Assembly (NCBI RefSeq): GCF_002067275.1
Contig: NZ_MVQX01000060.1
Coordinates: 1 to 64,000, forward strand
Direction of reading: 5' to 3'
Source of the DNA: Methanomethylovorans sp. PtaU1.Bin093
Lineage (GTDB): Archaea; Halobacteriota; Methanosarcinia; Methanosarcinales; Methanosarcinaceae
DNA: 64,000 nt
Shown here: in pieces, positions 17,349-25,435 of the stretch
Layout of the letters: the number at the start of each line of letters is the position of its first letter
How positions within the stretch are numbered: the first letter of the stretch is position 1
Made by a program: the position numbers and the translations under genes
Notes under the pieces: model-generated
The model's database searches: none
Told to the model about the DNA's origin: nothing
The model's input: the letters and a program-made list of their open reading frames with translations, nothing else

Positions 17349-18791
17349 TTGCACTTATCTAGAAGTAAAGTGCTTTTCCGGGATATGTACTGTCACCTTA
17401 CCGACCCGGCAATAAAGAATATAGCTGTTCTTGACATGACACATGGCGGCGTTATCATTGCCCGCAAGCTCAAAGAGCTGGGCTTTAATGTGACAGGTGT
17501 GGATGTTTATGGAACGCTTTCTTCTGAACAATGCTATGCTTTGGGTATAGATGGTATATGGGTGGCAGAAAAGAACTGCTCTATTGAGGAGCCGGACCTT
17601 ATAATAAGCCCTGTTCACCTTCATCCCGATCATATTATGCTTCATCTGGCCGAAGAAAAACATGTTCCCGTAATATCTCATCACAGAGCTGTTGGAGAGA
17701 TCCTGACAATTAAATATGAAAGTGATCATCCACTCATGATCGAGGTCACAGGCACCAAGGCAAAGACCAGTACTGCTTCCCTGCTTGCTGATATGATCTC
17801 AAGGGAGCGTATTGTTGTGCTGCATACTTCCAGAGGACTGGAGCTGTGGGAAGATGGTGTGTGCGAGGTGATCCATAAAGGTCTTAGCATTGCTCCGGGT
17901 AGTATCCTCGATGCAATGGATATTGCAGGATCTATCGGAAGGAAAATAGATGCGTATATTTTCGAGATATCACTGGGAGTTACAGGATATGGGAACGTTG
18001 GCATCATCACCACCCTTGACATGGATTACATGATAGCAGGCAAAACATCCGTGGCAAGTGAGGCAAAGGTAAGGTCTCTGCTAAACTATTCTTCAAAAGC
18101 ACATATTATACTCAATGAGAACTGCAGGAAAGCATTAGAACAGTTGGATAGATCCCTTGGAACAGAAAACATAACCACCTTCTGCATTATGGGAAATGAA
18201 GAAAGTAGAACTTCAGATGCTGACCATTTTCTGAACATGCAAAAAAACAGTTTCTCCATCACAACTGGGAAAGGATATATCGAATTATTCCCTGCAGATG
18301 GATATGATGCAAGGTCATACATCACAGCTTTTGCTGCATCCTGTGTCACAGCCCTTGAAATAGATGTACCGCTGGAAAATATAAAAAATACCATCCAACA
18401 GTTCAGGGGTTTACAGGGCAGGATGCAGGAGATGATACAAGAAGACATTAGTATCCTTGATAACTCCAATTCCGGGATGGACATCGTTTCAGTGGAAAAA
18501 GCACTGGACCTGAGTTTAAAAAGAAAGCAAAGGGTTATCATGGTGCTTGGCGAAGAGGCTGCACAGGTATGCGAAGGACTGCCGCCGCAGGGTGTTGCCG
18601 ACCTGATCAGCCGCAGGCTGGAGGATATGGATGAACTGATACTGGTAGGCGAGAGGATGAAGCCCCTGGCAACCGGAAATATCCACTATGCAGAAAGCTT
18701 GGATGTGGGGAGAATGTATGCAATGGGAATTGCCAGAAAAAAGAGAGCTTATGAAGTTATTGTTGCTCTGTGTGTGAAGTGCTTCCGCTGA
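17349..18791 (+). CDS. cfbE: Coenzyme F430 synthetase, Mur-ligase-like (CfbE)
   Basis: This 480-residue enzyme has the Mur ligase fold, with an ATP-binding P-loop at VTGTKAKTST (about 133-142) and DNSNSG near 376 in the C-terminal ligase domain. CfbE uses ATP to close the six-membered carbocyclic ring, giving F430, the nickel cofactor of methyl-coenzyme M reductase. The start is TTG at 17349 with AGGT upstream. It lies directly before cfbD, cfbC and cfbB, which makes the F430 role much more likely than a cell-wall role. A 130-bp gap with a hairpin and promoter separates it from cfbD. Confidence 0.88.
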   Translation: MHLSRSKVLFRDMYCHLTDPAIKNIAVLDMTHGGVIIARKLKELGFNVTGVDVYGTLSSEQCYALGIDGIWVAEKNCSIEEPDLIISPVHLHPDHIMLHLAEEKHVPVISHHRAVGEILTIKYESDHPLMIEVTGTKAKTSTASLLADMISRERIVVLHTSRGLELWEDGVCEVIHKGLSIAPGSILDAMDIAGSIGRKIDAYIFEISLGVTGYGNVGIITTLDMDYMIAGKTSVASEAKVRSLLNYSSKAHIILNENCRKALEQLDRSLGTENITTFCIMGNEESRTSDADHFLNMQKNSFSITTGKGYIELFPADGYDARSYITAFAASCVTALEIDVPLENIKNTIQQFRGLQGRMQEMIQEDISILDNSNSGMDIVSVEKALDLSLKRKQRVIMVLGEEAAQVCEGLPPQGVADLISRRLEDMDELILVGERMKPLATGNIHYAESLDVGRMYAMGIARKKRAYEVIVALCVKCFR

Positions 18792-18814
18792 TAATATGGA
18801 GCTTGTTACATAAA

Positions 18815-18840
18815 ACAGCCCTTTTATATCAGAAGGCTGT
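18815..18840 (+). terminator. Hairpin after cfbE
   Basis: ACAGCC / GGCTGT (18815-18820 / 18835-18840) can form a 6-bp stem, extended by TT/AA past one bulge, between cfbE and cfbD. It may stop or weaken read-through from cfbE. Confidence 0.4.
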
Positions 18841-18867
18841 AGTATAGTGCAAAAGTAGCATTTGAAT

Positions 18868-18887
18868 AAGTATAAAAAATCATACTT
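18868..18887 (+). promoter_or_regulatory. cfbDCB promoter with a palindrome over the TATA-like box
   Basis: AAGTAT-aaaaaatc-ATACTT (18868-18873 / 18882-18887) is a symmetric site containing the TATA-like TATAAAAAA, 35-55 bp upstream of cfbD. A protein bound here would block TBP, so this is a candidate operator for F430 gene control. Confidence 0.45.
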
Positions 18888-18921
18888 CTTTAAGTAAATA
18901 TCATAACGATCATATGACACC

Positions 18922-20061
18922 ATGGAGAATAGCATGGCTGCGAATGACATATCTATAATACACCCCAGACCGAGTTCGATAGTTGCTGCCCTGTACACCC
19001 TTAGGGACCTGAATGTGGATGTTGCCATATTGCATGGCCCTCCGGGATGCTCTTTTAAGCATGCGAGACTGCTCGAAGAAGACGGGATACACGTAGTTAC
19101 CACGGCCCTGGATGAGAACGGTTTCGTTTTCGGAGGGCGTCGGGAGCTTTCCTCTGTGCTTGAAAAGGTCAATGAGATGTTCCATCCGAAGTTGATAGGC
19201 GTAGTAGGGACATGCGCCAGTATGATCATTGGAGAAGAACTGCATGAGCCGGTAATGGATGCAGATCTGGACGTGCCTGTCATAGAGGTTGAGGTCCATG
19301 CAGGATATGCAAATAATACAAAAGGAGTGCTGCTCACTCTGGAATCGGCGCTGGATATAGGTGTTATCGACAGGGAAGAGTTCGAGCGCCAGAAAGTGCT
19401 CCTGGAAGAGGCAACGGAGGTTGAAAAGCGCCACGGTGCAGCCAGCAAGGAATACCTGGCACCTTCAAGAGGAGACCTGAAGTACAAGGTGGCACAGCGT
19501 ATCATAGAACTGCTGAAGGAAGGCAAGAAAGGCCTTGTGATAATGAACGCCAAGAAGGAGACTGGCTATATGTTCGCTGATATCAATGTCGCTGTTCACG
19601 AAGTCGCATCCCGGCTGGGAGTATCTGGAAATGTGGTGAACATGGCAAACCTGGATGAGTCACTCGGCCTGCCAAGGGTAAGGGACCATGCCCGCAATAT
19701 CATGCACGACCTTAAGGAAAAAGGTGTTCAGATCCACGATATCACAGGAGGACTGGACGAATATCCTATTGCAGGTCATGTGGTGGACGAACTCATAGCT
19801 AAGAAATATGCAGATCATGATTTCGCTGTGATCACCGGTGTTCCTCATGCGATACCCATGGACCACATCAGCCACATGGAGATCATTTCGGTTACGAACG
19901 GTCCCCGGCAGGTGGTACCCCTGAAGGAAATGGGTCACAGGCACGTTGTTGTGGAGATAGACCTGCACCCAAAGACCCTGGGGGTGAACCATATCGTAGA
20001 GTCGGAACTTGGTGCCACGCTGCGGGAAATGGCAAAAGAGACGCTTGATTGTTCCGCATGA
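18922..20061 (+). CDS. cfbD: Ni-sirohydrochlorin a,c-diamide reductive cyclase, NifD-like subunit (CfbD)
   Basis: This is a 379-residue protein, shorter than nitrogenase NifD. Conserved Cys lie in [12 protein letters not shown] (C43) and [14 protein letters not shown] (C98), where it holds a 4Fe-4S cluster. With CfbC it performs the six-electron reduction and lactam ring closure of Ni-sirohydrochlorin diamide. The lack of NifK, NifE and NifN and the F430 neighbours exclude a nitrogenase role. The ATG at 18922 is in the expected place. Confidence 0.93.
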   Translation: MENSMAANDISIIHPRPSSIVAALYTLRDLNVDVAILHGPPGCSFKHARLLEEDGIHVVTTALDENGFVFGGRRELSSVLEKVNEMFHPKLIGVVGTCASMIIGEELHEPVMDADLDVPVIEVEVHAGYANNTKGVLLTLESALDIGVIDREEFERQKVLLEEATEVEKRHGAASKEYLAPSRGDLKYKVAQRIIELLKEGKKGLVIMNAKKETGYMFADINVAVHEVASRLGVSGNVVNMANLDESLGLPRVRDHARNIMHDLKEKGVQIHDITGGLDEYPIAGHVVDELIAKKYADHDFAVITGVPHAIPMDHISHMEIISVTNGPRQVVPLKEMGHRHVVVEIDLHPKTLGVNHIVESELGATLREMAKETLDCSA

Positions 20062-20071
20062 GGTGAAAAAG

Positions 20072-20866
20072 ATGGGTAACCAGAAACGTATAGCCATCTA
20101 TGGCAAGGGCGGTATCGGCAAATCGAGCACTGCATCAAATGTTGCTGCAGCATGCGCAGAGGAAGGTTACAAGGTAATGATCATCGGATGCGATCCCAAG
20201 AGCGATTCATCCATTACGCTGTTGGGCGGGAGGAGAATACCAACCATCCTGGACCTGCTTCGGCAGGGTGTGAAAGTAACGGAAGAGGACATTGTCTTCC
20301 ACGGATACAGGAATGTGAGATGTGTGGAAGTCGGCGGCCCTGAACCCGGCATTGGATGTGCAGGACGGGGCATCATCGTAGCCATCAAGACGTTAAGGGA
20401 TATGTGCAAGGAAATGGATGATATGGACCTTATCATCTACGACGTTCCCGGCGACATAGTATGCGGTGGTTTTGTGGCGCCCATAAGGAAGGGACTTGTG
20501 AACGAAGCATATGTGCTGACATCCGGAGAGTACATGCCTCTGTACGCTGCTAATAACATCTGCAAAGGTCTTCGGCAGATAGATACCCGTCTGAGTGGTG
20601 TGATCTGCAATTCCCGCAGCGTAACAAGGGAAGAAGAGATAGTGCGCAGGTTCGCCGAGGAGATCGGCAGCAAGCTGGTAGCTTTCATTCCTAAGGAACA
20701 GATCGTGCAGGACTGTGAAAGAGACGGGTTCTCTGTCATTGAAAAAGCCCCTGGTTCGGACATTGCCCATGTGTACCGCGACCTTGCCCGGGCCATCATG
20801 TCAAATTCAGATTCAGCATTGCCAACATCACTGGATGATGAAAGGTTAAGGGAGCTTACACGCTGA
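20072..20866 (+). CDS. cfbC: Reductive cyclase component, NifH-like Fe protein (CfbC)
   Basis: This 264-residue protein is the ATP-driven electron donor to CfbD. Features are the P-loop [10 protein letters not shown] (11-20), GCDPKSDS, the two cluster Cys at about C96 (GIGCAGRG) and C131 (DIVCGGF), and a switch region between them. The ATG at 20072 follows GAGGTG and comes just after the cfbD stop at 20061. A longer frame upstream overlaps cfbD and is not used. It is co-transcribed with cfbD and cfbB. Confidence 0.94.
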   Translation: MGNQKRIAIYGKGGIGKSSTASNVAAACAEEGYKVMIIGCDPKSDSSITLLGGRRIPTILDLLRQGVKVTEEDIVFHGYRNVRCVEVGGPEPGIGCAGRGIIVAIKTLRDMCKEMDDMDLIIYDVPGDIVCGGFVAPIRKGLVNEAYVLTSGEYMPLYAANNICKGLRQIDTRLSGVICNSRSVTREEEIVRRFAEEIGSKLVAFIPKEQIVQDCERDGFSVIEKAPGSDIAHVYRDLARAIMSNSDSALPTSLDDERLRELTR

Positions 20867-20871
20867 TCCAC

Positions 20872-22353
20872 ATGACCGCTGCCGTCAACATGCGTCCGAC
20901 TGTAGCCGGCGAGGAGAAACACATCCCCAGGGTGCTGATCTCTGCCGGAAGCTCGTCTTCCGGTAAGACCACTGTAACCATAGGCCTTCTGGCTGCCCTG
21001 TCAAAAGCAGGATACAAGGTGCAGCCGTTCAAAGTGGGGCTGGATTACATCGATCCCAGTTACTACTCGGAGATCACGGGACGCAGGGCCAGGAACATCG
21101 ATGGCTACCTGATGGACGAGGAGAGGGTACGCGATGTGTTCCTGCATGGGTGTGAAACGGACGAAGAGGCTGATATTGCCATTATTGAGGGTGTGCGGGG
21201 ACTGTATGAGGGCCTGGAGAGCTTAAGTGACATCGGCAGCACTGCACAGATAGCAAAGACCCTTGACTGCCCTGTCATCCTTGTACTGAACGCACGCAGC
21301 ATCACCCGTTCTGCTGCGGCTATTGTTTCAGGTTTCAAGGCGTTTGATCCGCAGGTGAACATTGCGGGTGTGATATTGAATAACATCGGTGGCCAGCGCC
21401 ATGCCAAAAAGGCAAAGGAAGCCATAGAGCATTATACCGGCGTGCCGGTGATAGGCATCATCCCCCGCAACAATGAGATGATGATCTCCATGCGCCATCT
21501 GGGACTGGTACCTGCCATAGAAGAGCGCCGCAGGTCTGCGGATTTCGATGCCAGGATCAGCACCATCCGGGATGTTATCACTGAAGGTGTGGACATTGAT
21601 CTGGTGCTGGACATTGCACGGCAGGTGGCTCCGCTTCCAATACCCACCGGTACTATATTTGTCCGCAGGGAAGTAACAGAAAAGCCGGTCATCGGCATTG
21701 CCCTGGACGAGGCGTTCAACTTCTATTATCACGACAACCTTGAGCTGCTGGAGCTTGCAGGAGCAGAACTTCGGTATTTCAGTCCGGTGCATGACGAACA
21801 CCTGCCGGACGTGGACGGGATATACATCGGCGGCGGCTATCCCGAATTGTTCGCTGCCGAGCTTGAGGCTAATGCATCCATGCGCAAGGACATAAAAGCA
21901 GCATCTGAGGCAGGACTTCCCATTTACGGGGAATGTGGTGGCCTCATGTATCTCACCAATAAGCTCACTACCGGCGTGAAGGGTAAAGGTGCATATAACA
22001 TGGCCGACATGCCCGAATCCACCCACGAGATGGTGGGCGCACTCCCCGGACATACCCTCATGGGACATAAGCGCGTGGTAAGCTACAACATCGGCTCTCT
22101 CACGCTCGATACCGTCATCGGCAAAACAGGAAACAACTTCCGTGCCCATGAATTCCACCATTCTGAGGTCACAGAACTACCCTCAGATGCCAAATTCGCC
22201 ATCAAGCTCACCCGGGGCACCGGCATCATAGATGGCTGGGACGGGCTCACAGTAAACAACACATTGGGCTGCTATGCACATTTGGTGGCAAGCTCTTATG
22301 AGGAATTCTCGAAAAGCTTTGTGGAGTTTGTGAGGGAGAAGAAAAAGGAATAG
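20872..22353 (+). CDS. cfbB: Ni-sirohydrochlorin a,c-diamide synthase (CfbB)
   Basis: This 493-residue enzyme has the CobB/CbiA fold: an N-terminal ATP domain with SAGSSSSGKTT (about 24-34) and a C-terminal glutamine amidotransferase-like domain with YGECGGLMYL. It amidates the a and c side chains of nickel sirohydrochlorin. A cobyrinate synthase (CbiA) would look similar, but the position 5 bp after cfbC argues for the F430 enzyme. The first step, nickel insertion by CfbA, is not encoded in this window. Confidence 0.9.
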   Translation: MTAAVNMRPTVAGEEKHIPRVLISAGSSSSGKTTVTIGLLAALSKAGYKVQPFKVGLDYIDPSYYSEITGRRARNIDGYLMDEERVRDVFLHGCETDEEADIAIIEGVRGLYEGLESLSDIGSTAQIAKTLDCPVILVLNARSITRSAAAIVSGFKAFDPQVNIAGVILNNIGGQRHAKKAKEAIEHYTGVPVIGIIPRNNEMMISMRHLGLVPAIEERRRSADFDARISTIRDVITEGVDIDLVLDIARQVAPLPIPTGTIFVRREVTEKPVIGIALDEAFNFYYHDNLELLELAGAELRYFSPVHDEHLPDVDGIYIGGGYPELFAAELEANASMRKDIKAASEAGLPIYGECGGLMYLTNKLTTGVKGKGAYNMADMPESTHEMVGALPGHTLMGHKRVVSYNIGSLTLDTVIGKTGNNFRAHEFHHSEVTELPSDAKFAIKLTRGTGIIDGWDGLTVNNTLGCYAHLVASSYEEFSKSFVEFVREKKKE

Positions 22354-22422
22354 ATAAATCGAAATGAACTGTTCTCTAAAGTAATTTAACCCTATCCATA
22401 GCAGTAAGGTTTTGCCATTGTG

Positions 22423-23391
22423 TCAAAAAGTTATAATCACATTTCCCTTCTTGTGCCCTTCTTCAACATAAATATGAGCTTCAGCGATCTGTTCCAGAGG
22501 ATAACGCCTGTCAATGACGGGTTTTAACTTTCCTGCCTCAGTAATCTCTTTGAGGAAAAGCAGGTCTTTAGACTTTTCTCGTGCCGGTCTCAGACCTGTG
22601 GCCTGGAACATCGCCTTTTTGCGACCGAACTTCGAGGTCCATATCGACTGGACCATTATCCCCGGCGAAGGAAAAGTGATAAGATAGATCCCGTCAGGCC
22701 TGAGCGCACTTTTACATCGCGGGAATGAGCTCTTGGCCACTACATCGAAGATGATATCGTAGGTCTGGCCGGCTTTGGCGAAGTCTTCTTTGGTATAGTC
22801 TATCACCCTCTCAGCGCCAAGTGATCTGACCAGTTCAAGGTTAGCAGTACTGCACACACCGGTTACTTCGGCCCCATAGTACCTAGCAAGCTGCACTGCA
22901 AGAGTGCCTATCGCTCCGGAAGCACCATTGATGAGGACTTTCTGCCCCCTTTTAATGCTTGCCTTGTCCCTCAGGAAAGGCAATGCAGTCAGTCCGCCAT
23001 AGCAGACGGCAACGGCTTCAGCATAGTCCGCACTGTCGGGCATTATTCCCAGCGCCGCGTCCTCGGGCAGACATATATATTCAGCATGAGCCCCAAAAGT
23101 AGTACCGCTTGACCCGAAAACCTTGTCACCTTTCTTGAATCCTTTGACGCTCTTGCCCACAGCCTCTATTTCTCCAGCCAGCTCGTCCCCAGGTGTGAAC
23201 TTTGGCTTGAGGAGACCGGTGAACAATCTTGAGATGAAGGGATCACCCTTTCTAAAGGAGATATCTGCAGGAGTTACAGTAGCTGCATGGACCTTTATCA
23301 GTACTTCATTTTCGCGAGGAACTGGCTTTTCAACCTCTGTCAACTGAAGAACTTCAGAAGGTCCGTATTTAGTACATACAACTGCTTTCAT
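22423..23391 (-). CDS. Zinc-less MDR-family NAD(P)H oxidoreductase (quinone reductase-like), copy 1
   Basis: This 322-residue medium-chain reductase begins MKAVVCTKYG and has the nucleotide motif NGASGAIGTLAVQLAKYY-like block near 148-165 (INGASGAIGTLAVQLARYYG). The Cys/His set of zinc alcohol dehydrogenases is missing, so it resembles quinone or enone reductases. The ATG at 23391 has GGAG upstream. It is a tandem paralogue of the next gene, in the same order and direction. The substrate is unknown. Confidence 0.8.
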   Translation of the reverse strand: MKAVVCTKYGPSEVLQLTEVEKPVPRENEVLIKVHAATVTPADISFRKGDPFISRLFTGLLKPKFTPGDELAGEIEAVGKSVKGFKKGDKVFGSSGTTFGAHAEYICLPEDAALGIMPDSADYAEAVAVCYGGLTALPFLRDKASIKRGQKVLINGASGAIGTLAVQLARYYGAEVTGVCSTANLELVRSLGAERVIDYTKEDFAKAGQTYDIIFDVVAKSSFPRCKSALRPDGIYLITFPSPGIMVQSIWTSKFGRKKAMFQATGLRPAREKSKDLLFLKEITEAGKLKPVIDRRYPLEQIAEAHIYVEEGHKKGNVIITF

Positions 23392-23457
23392 TCTTTTCTC
23401 CAAATCACTCATTAAAGAATATAATGCTGTCAGAACGCTCTATCTTTTCGACTGAAA

Positions 23458-24435
23458 TTATTTTCTACTCTGTTCCACAGTAATGACTATGCTTCCCCTT
23501 TTATGCCCAGCTTCAACAAATTGATGAGCTTCTGCAACTTTTTCTAGTGGATAGCATCTATCAATGACTGCCTTAAACTTTCCAGCCTCAATTAATTCTC
23601 TTAGGAAAAATAGTGCTTCTATTTTATTGATCGACCATGTAAATATAACTTTTTTATTGCCTGCTATGCTAGTCCAGAATGTTTGAACAACTGGTACCAA
23701 CCCTTGCTTTGTAACGATGTAGCGCCCTTTTTGCTTTAAAGAGTTTTTACACCGTGAAAATGAACTATTGCTAACCACATCGAAGATAATATCATACGAC
23801 TTGCCATTTTCAGTAAAGTCTTCTTTCGTGTAATCGATCACTTCATCAGCGCCAAGAGATTTCACCAACTCGATATTTGATGAACTGCAAACCCCGGTAA
23901 CTTCAGCCCCGAAGTACTTAGCAAGTTGCACCGCAGCAGTACCCATACTTCCTGAAGCACCATTGATAAGTACCTTTTCCCCGCTCTTAATATTAGCCTT
24001 GTCCTTTAGAAAAAATAAAGCTGTTGTTGCCCCATCAGCAATAGCAACGGCAGCTTCATATGTCATATTAGATGGCTTTACAGCCAGTGATCCCGTTTCA
24101 GGCATGCATTTGTACTCAGCATAGGCACCTGCGCTAAAACCGGTAAACCCGTAAACTTGGTCACCTTCTTTAAATCGTTTTACATCTCTGCCTACTGCCT
24201 CAACTTCTCCTGCCAACTCCAACCCAAGAATTCTATATTTATCTCTTGGTTTCTTGAAACCCGTAATCATTCTGCCAAGAAGCGACTTACCACTTCGCAT
24301 TAAGCAATCAGGTGATGTTGCTGTTGTTGCATATATTTTGATCAACACCTCATTATTCTTAGGGACAGGCTTTTCCACTTCTTTTAGCTGAAGGACATCC
24401 GGTAGTCCGTATTGCGTGTATACAATTGCTTTCAT
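23458..24435 (-). CDS. Zinc-less MDR-family oxidoreductase, copy 2
   Basis: This 325-residue paralogue of copy 1 is clearly alike along its whole length (start MKAIVYTQYGLPDV, and INGASGSMGTAAVQLAKYFG). It is visibly richer in A/T and in Lys, Asn and Ile codons than copy 1. The pair could be a tandem duplication followed by drift, or separate transfers. It has the same likely chemistry, NAD(P)H-dependent reduction of quinones or unsaturated carbonyls. Confidence 0.8.
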   Translation of the reverse strand: MKAIVYTQYGLPDVLQLKEVEKPVPKNNEVLIKIYATTATSPDCLMRSGKSLLGRMITGFKKPRDKYRILGLELAGEVEAVGRDVKRFKEGDQVYGFTGFSAGAYAEYKCMPETGSLAVKPSNMTYEAAVAIADGATTALFFLKDKANIKSGEKVLINGASGSMGTAAVQLAKYFGAEVTGVCSSSNIELVKSLGADEVIDYTKEDFTENGKSYDIIFDVVSNSSFSRCKNSLKQKGRYIVTKQGLVPVVQTFWTSIAGNKKVIFTWSINKIEALFFLRELIEAGKFKAVIDRCYPLEKVAEAHQFVEAGHKRGSIVITVEQSRK

Positions 24436-24526
24436 AAGTATTTCTTTATTTATACAGGATTTTATATTTTATCACCTATTTTTTCTTTGCTACGATGAAA
24501 TATTGCTGTGACCTTTAATGAAAACA

Positions 24527-24763
24527 TTAAGTTTCAACAATTTCAAAGTATCTATTAGCTATTGAATCTTCTAATTCGGTGATTTTAAATGATGTGATCT
24601 GAGGAATTAATCCGATTTTGCTCACAGGTGATAACAGAACTCCTAAAAATGCCCCTCTCATACACGGTGTTGCAGAAAGAAACAATCCACCCGGTTTTAA
24701 TAATTTGTTTATCCTTTGAATAACCTTTGGTGTATCTTCCACTAAATGGAGTAGGTAGAAACG
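24527..24763 (-). pseudogene. C-terminal remnant of a class I SAM methyltransferase
   Basis: About 78 codons are open, starting right after a stop at 24764-24766. They read LLHLVEDTPKVIQRINKLL, then KPGGLFLSATPC, the standard post-motif III region of small-molecule methyltransferases. The whole SAM-binding N-terminal half, including the glycine-rich motif I, is missing. The TspO leader on the other strand begins where the gene is cut. It is probably a deletion remnant and is unlikely to work. Confidence 0.65.
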
Positions 24764-24852
24764 TTAGTTCTTTATTTCTGTATTTCATTAAAGGAGAACA
24801 AATACTTCAGCGTTTCAATGCTCTGCAAATCCCCAAAGAAAATATACTACTT

Positions 24853-25338
24853 ATGCCTCGCTCTCAGATCAACTGGAAACACCTGCTTATATCGATCCTA
24901 CTCTGCCAGTTTACCGGCGTACTGGGCGCGCTGTTCACCACGCCTGCAATACCTACTTGGTATACAAACTTAGTGAAGCCTTCCTTTGTGCCCCCGAGCT
25001 GGACGTTCTCGGTGGTCTGGCCACTGCTCTTCCTGCTCATGGGTATTGCCCTGTACCTTGTATGGGAAAAAGGCTTAGAGAAGGCAGAGGTCAGAAAAGC
25101 TATGGGAGTGTTCGGGGTACAGCTTTTCCTGAACTTTCTGTGGTCTGTGCTGTTCTTCGGCCTGCGATCACCTCTCTACGGACTTGTAGAGATAGTTGGC
25201 CTGTGGATAATTATTCTTGTAAACATCTGGCTGTTCTACAGGATCTCAAGAACAGCAGGATTACTGCTGGTACCGTACATCCTGTGGGTATCGTTTGCAA
25301 CAGTTCTGAACTACACAATATGGGTGCTTAATGTCTGA
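24853..25338 (+). CDS. tspO: TspO/MBR family tryptophan-rich membrane protein
   Basis: This 161-residue protein has five transmembrane helices and the family blocks PTWYTNLVKPSFVPPSW (about 34-50) and WSVLFFGLRSPLYGL (about 100-114). TspO proteins bind tetrapyrroles and affect porphyrin and stress metabolism. The start MPRSQINW at 24853 gives the usual length; an upstream in-frame TTG at 24727 would add 42 unlikely residues running over the methyltransferase remnant. A tetrapyrrole-binding protein 2.5 kb from F430 genes is suggestive, but the partner is unknown. Confidence 0.88.
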   Translation: MPRSQINWKHLLISILLCQFTGVLGALFTTPAIPTWYTNLVKPSFVPPSWTFSVVWPLLFLLMGIALYLVWEKGLEKAEVRKAMGVFGVQLFLNFLWSVLFFGLRSPLYGLVEIVGLWIIILVNIWLFYRISRTAGLLLVPYILWVSFATVLNYTIWVLNV

Positions 25339-25435
25339 AAAGAAATACAAAATGTGTTTACAGCCATTTTTATCTGTTTGTTTTACAACACCCATGTGAA
25401 ACATTAATAAGTAGTGCAGACCACTATGGAGTATT

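Noticed and set aside
18516-19553. Long minus-strand open frame of about 345 codons
   Set aside because: It is antisense to cfbE and cfbD, has low-complexity Ser-rich translation and no family match. It is a shadow of two well-supported genes.
18922-20866. Nitrogenase genes nifD and nifH
   Set aside because: NifD-like protein is short, nifK/E/N/B are absent, and cfbE and cfbB flank them. These are the F430 reductive cyclase subunits.
21328-22161. Minus-strand open frame of about 277 codons
   Set aside because: It lies wholly inside cfbB on the opposite strand, with no domain or ribosome-binding site.
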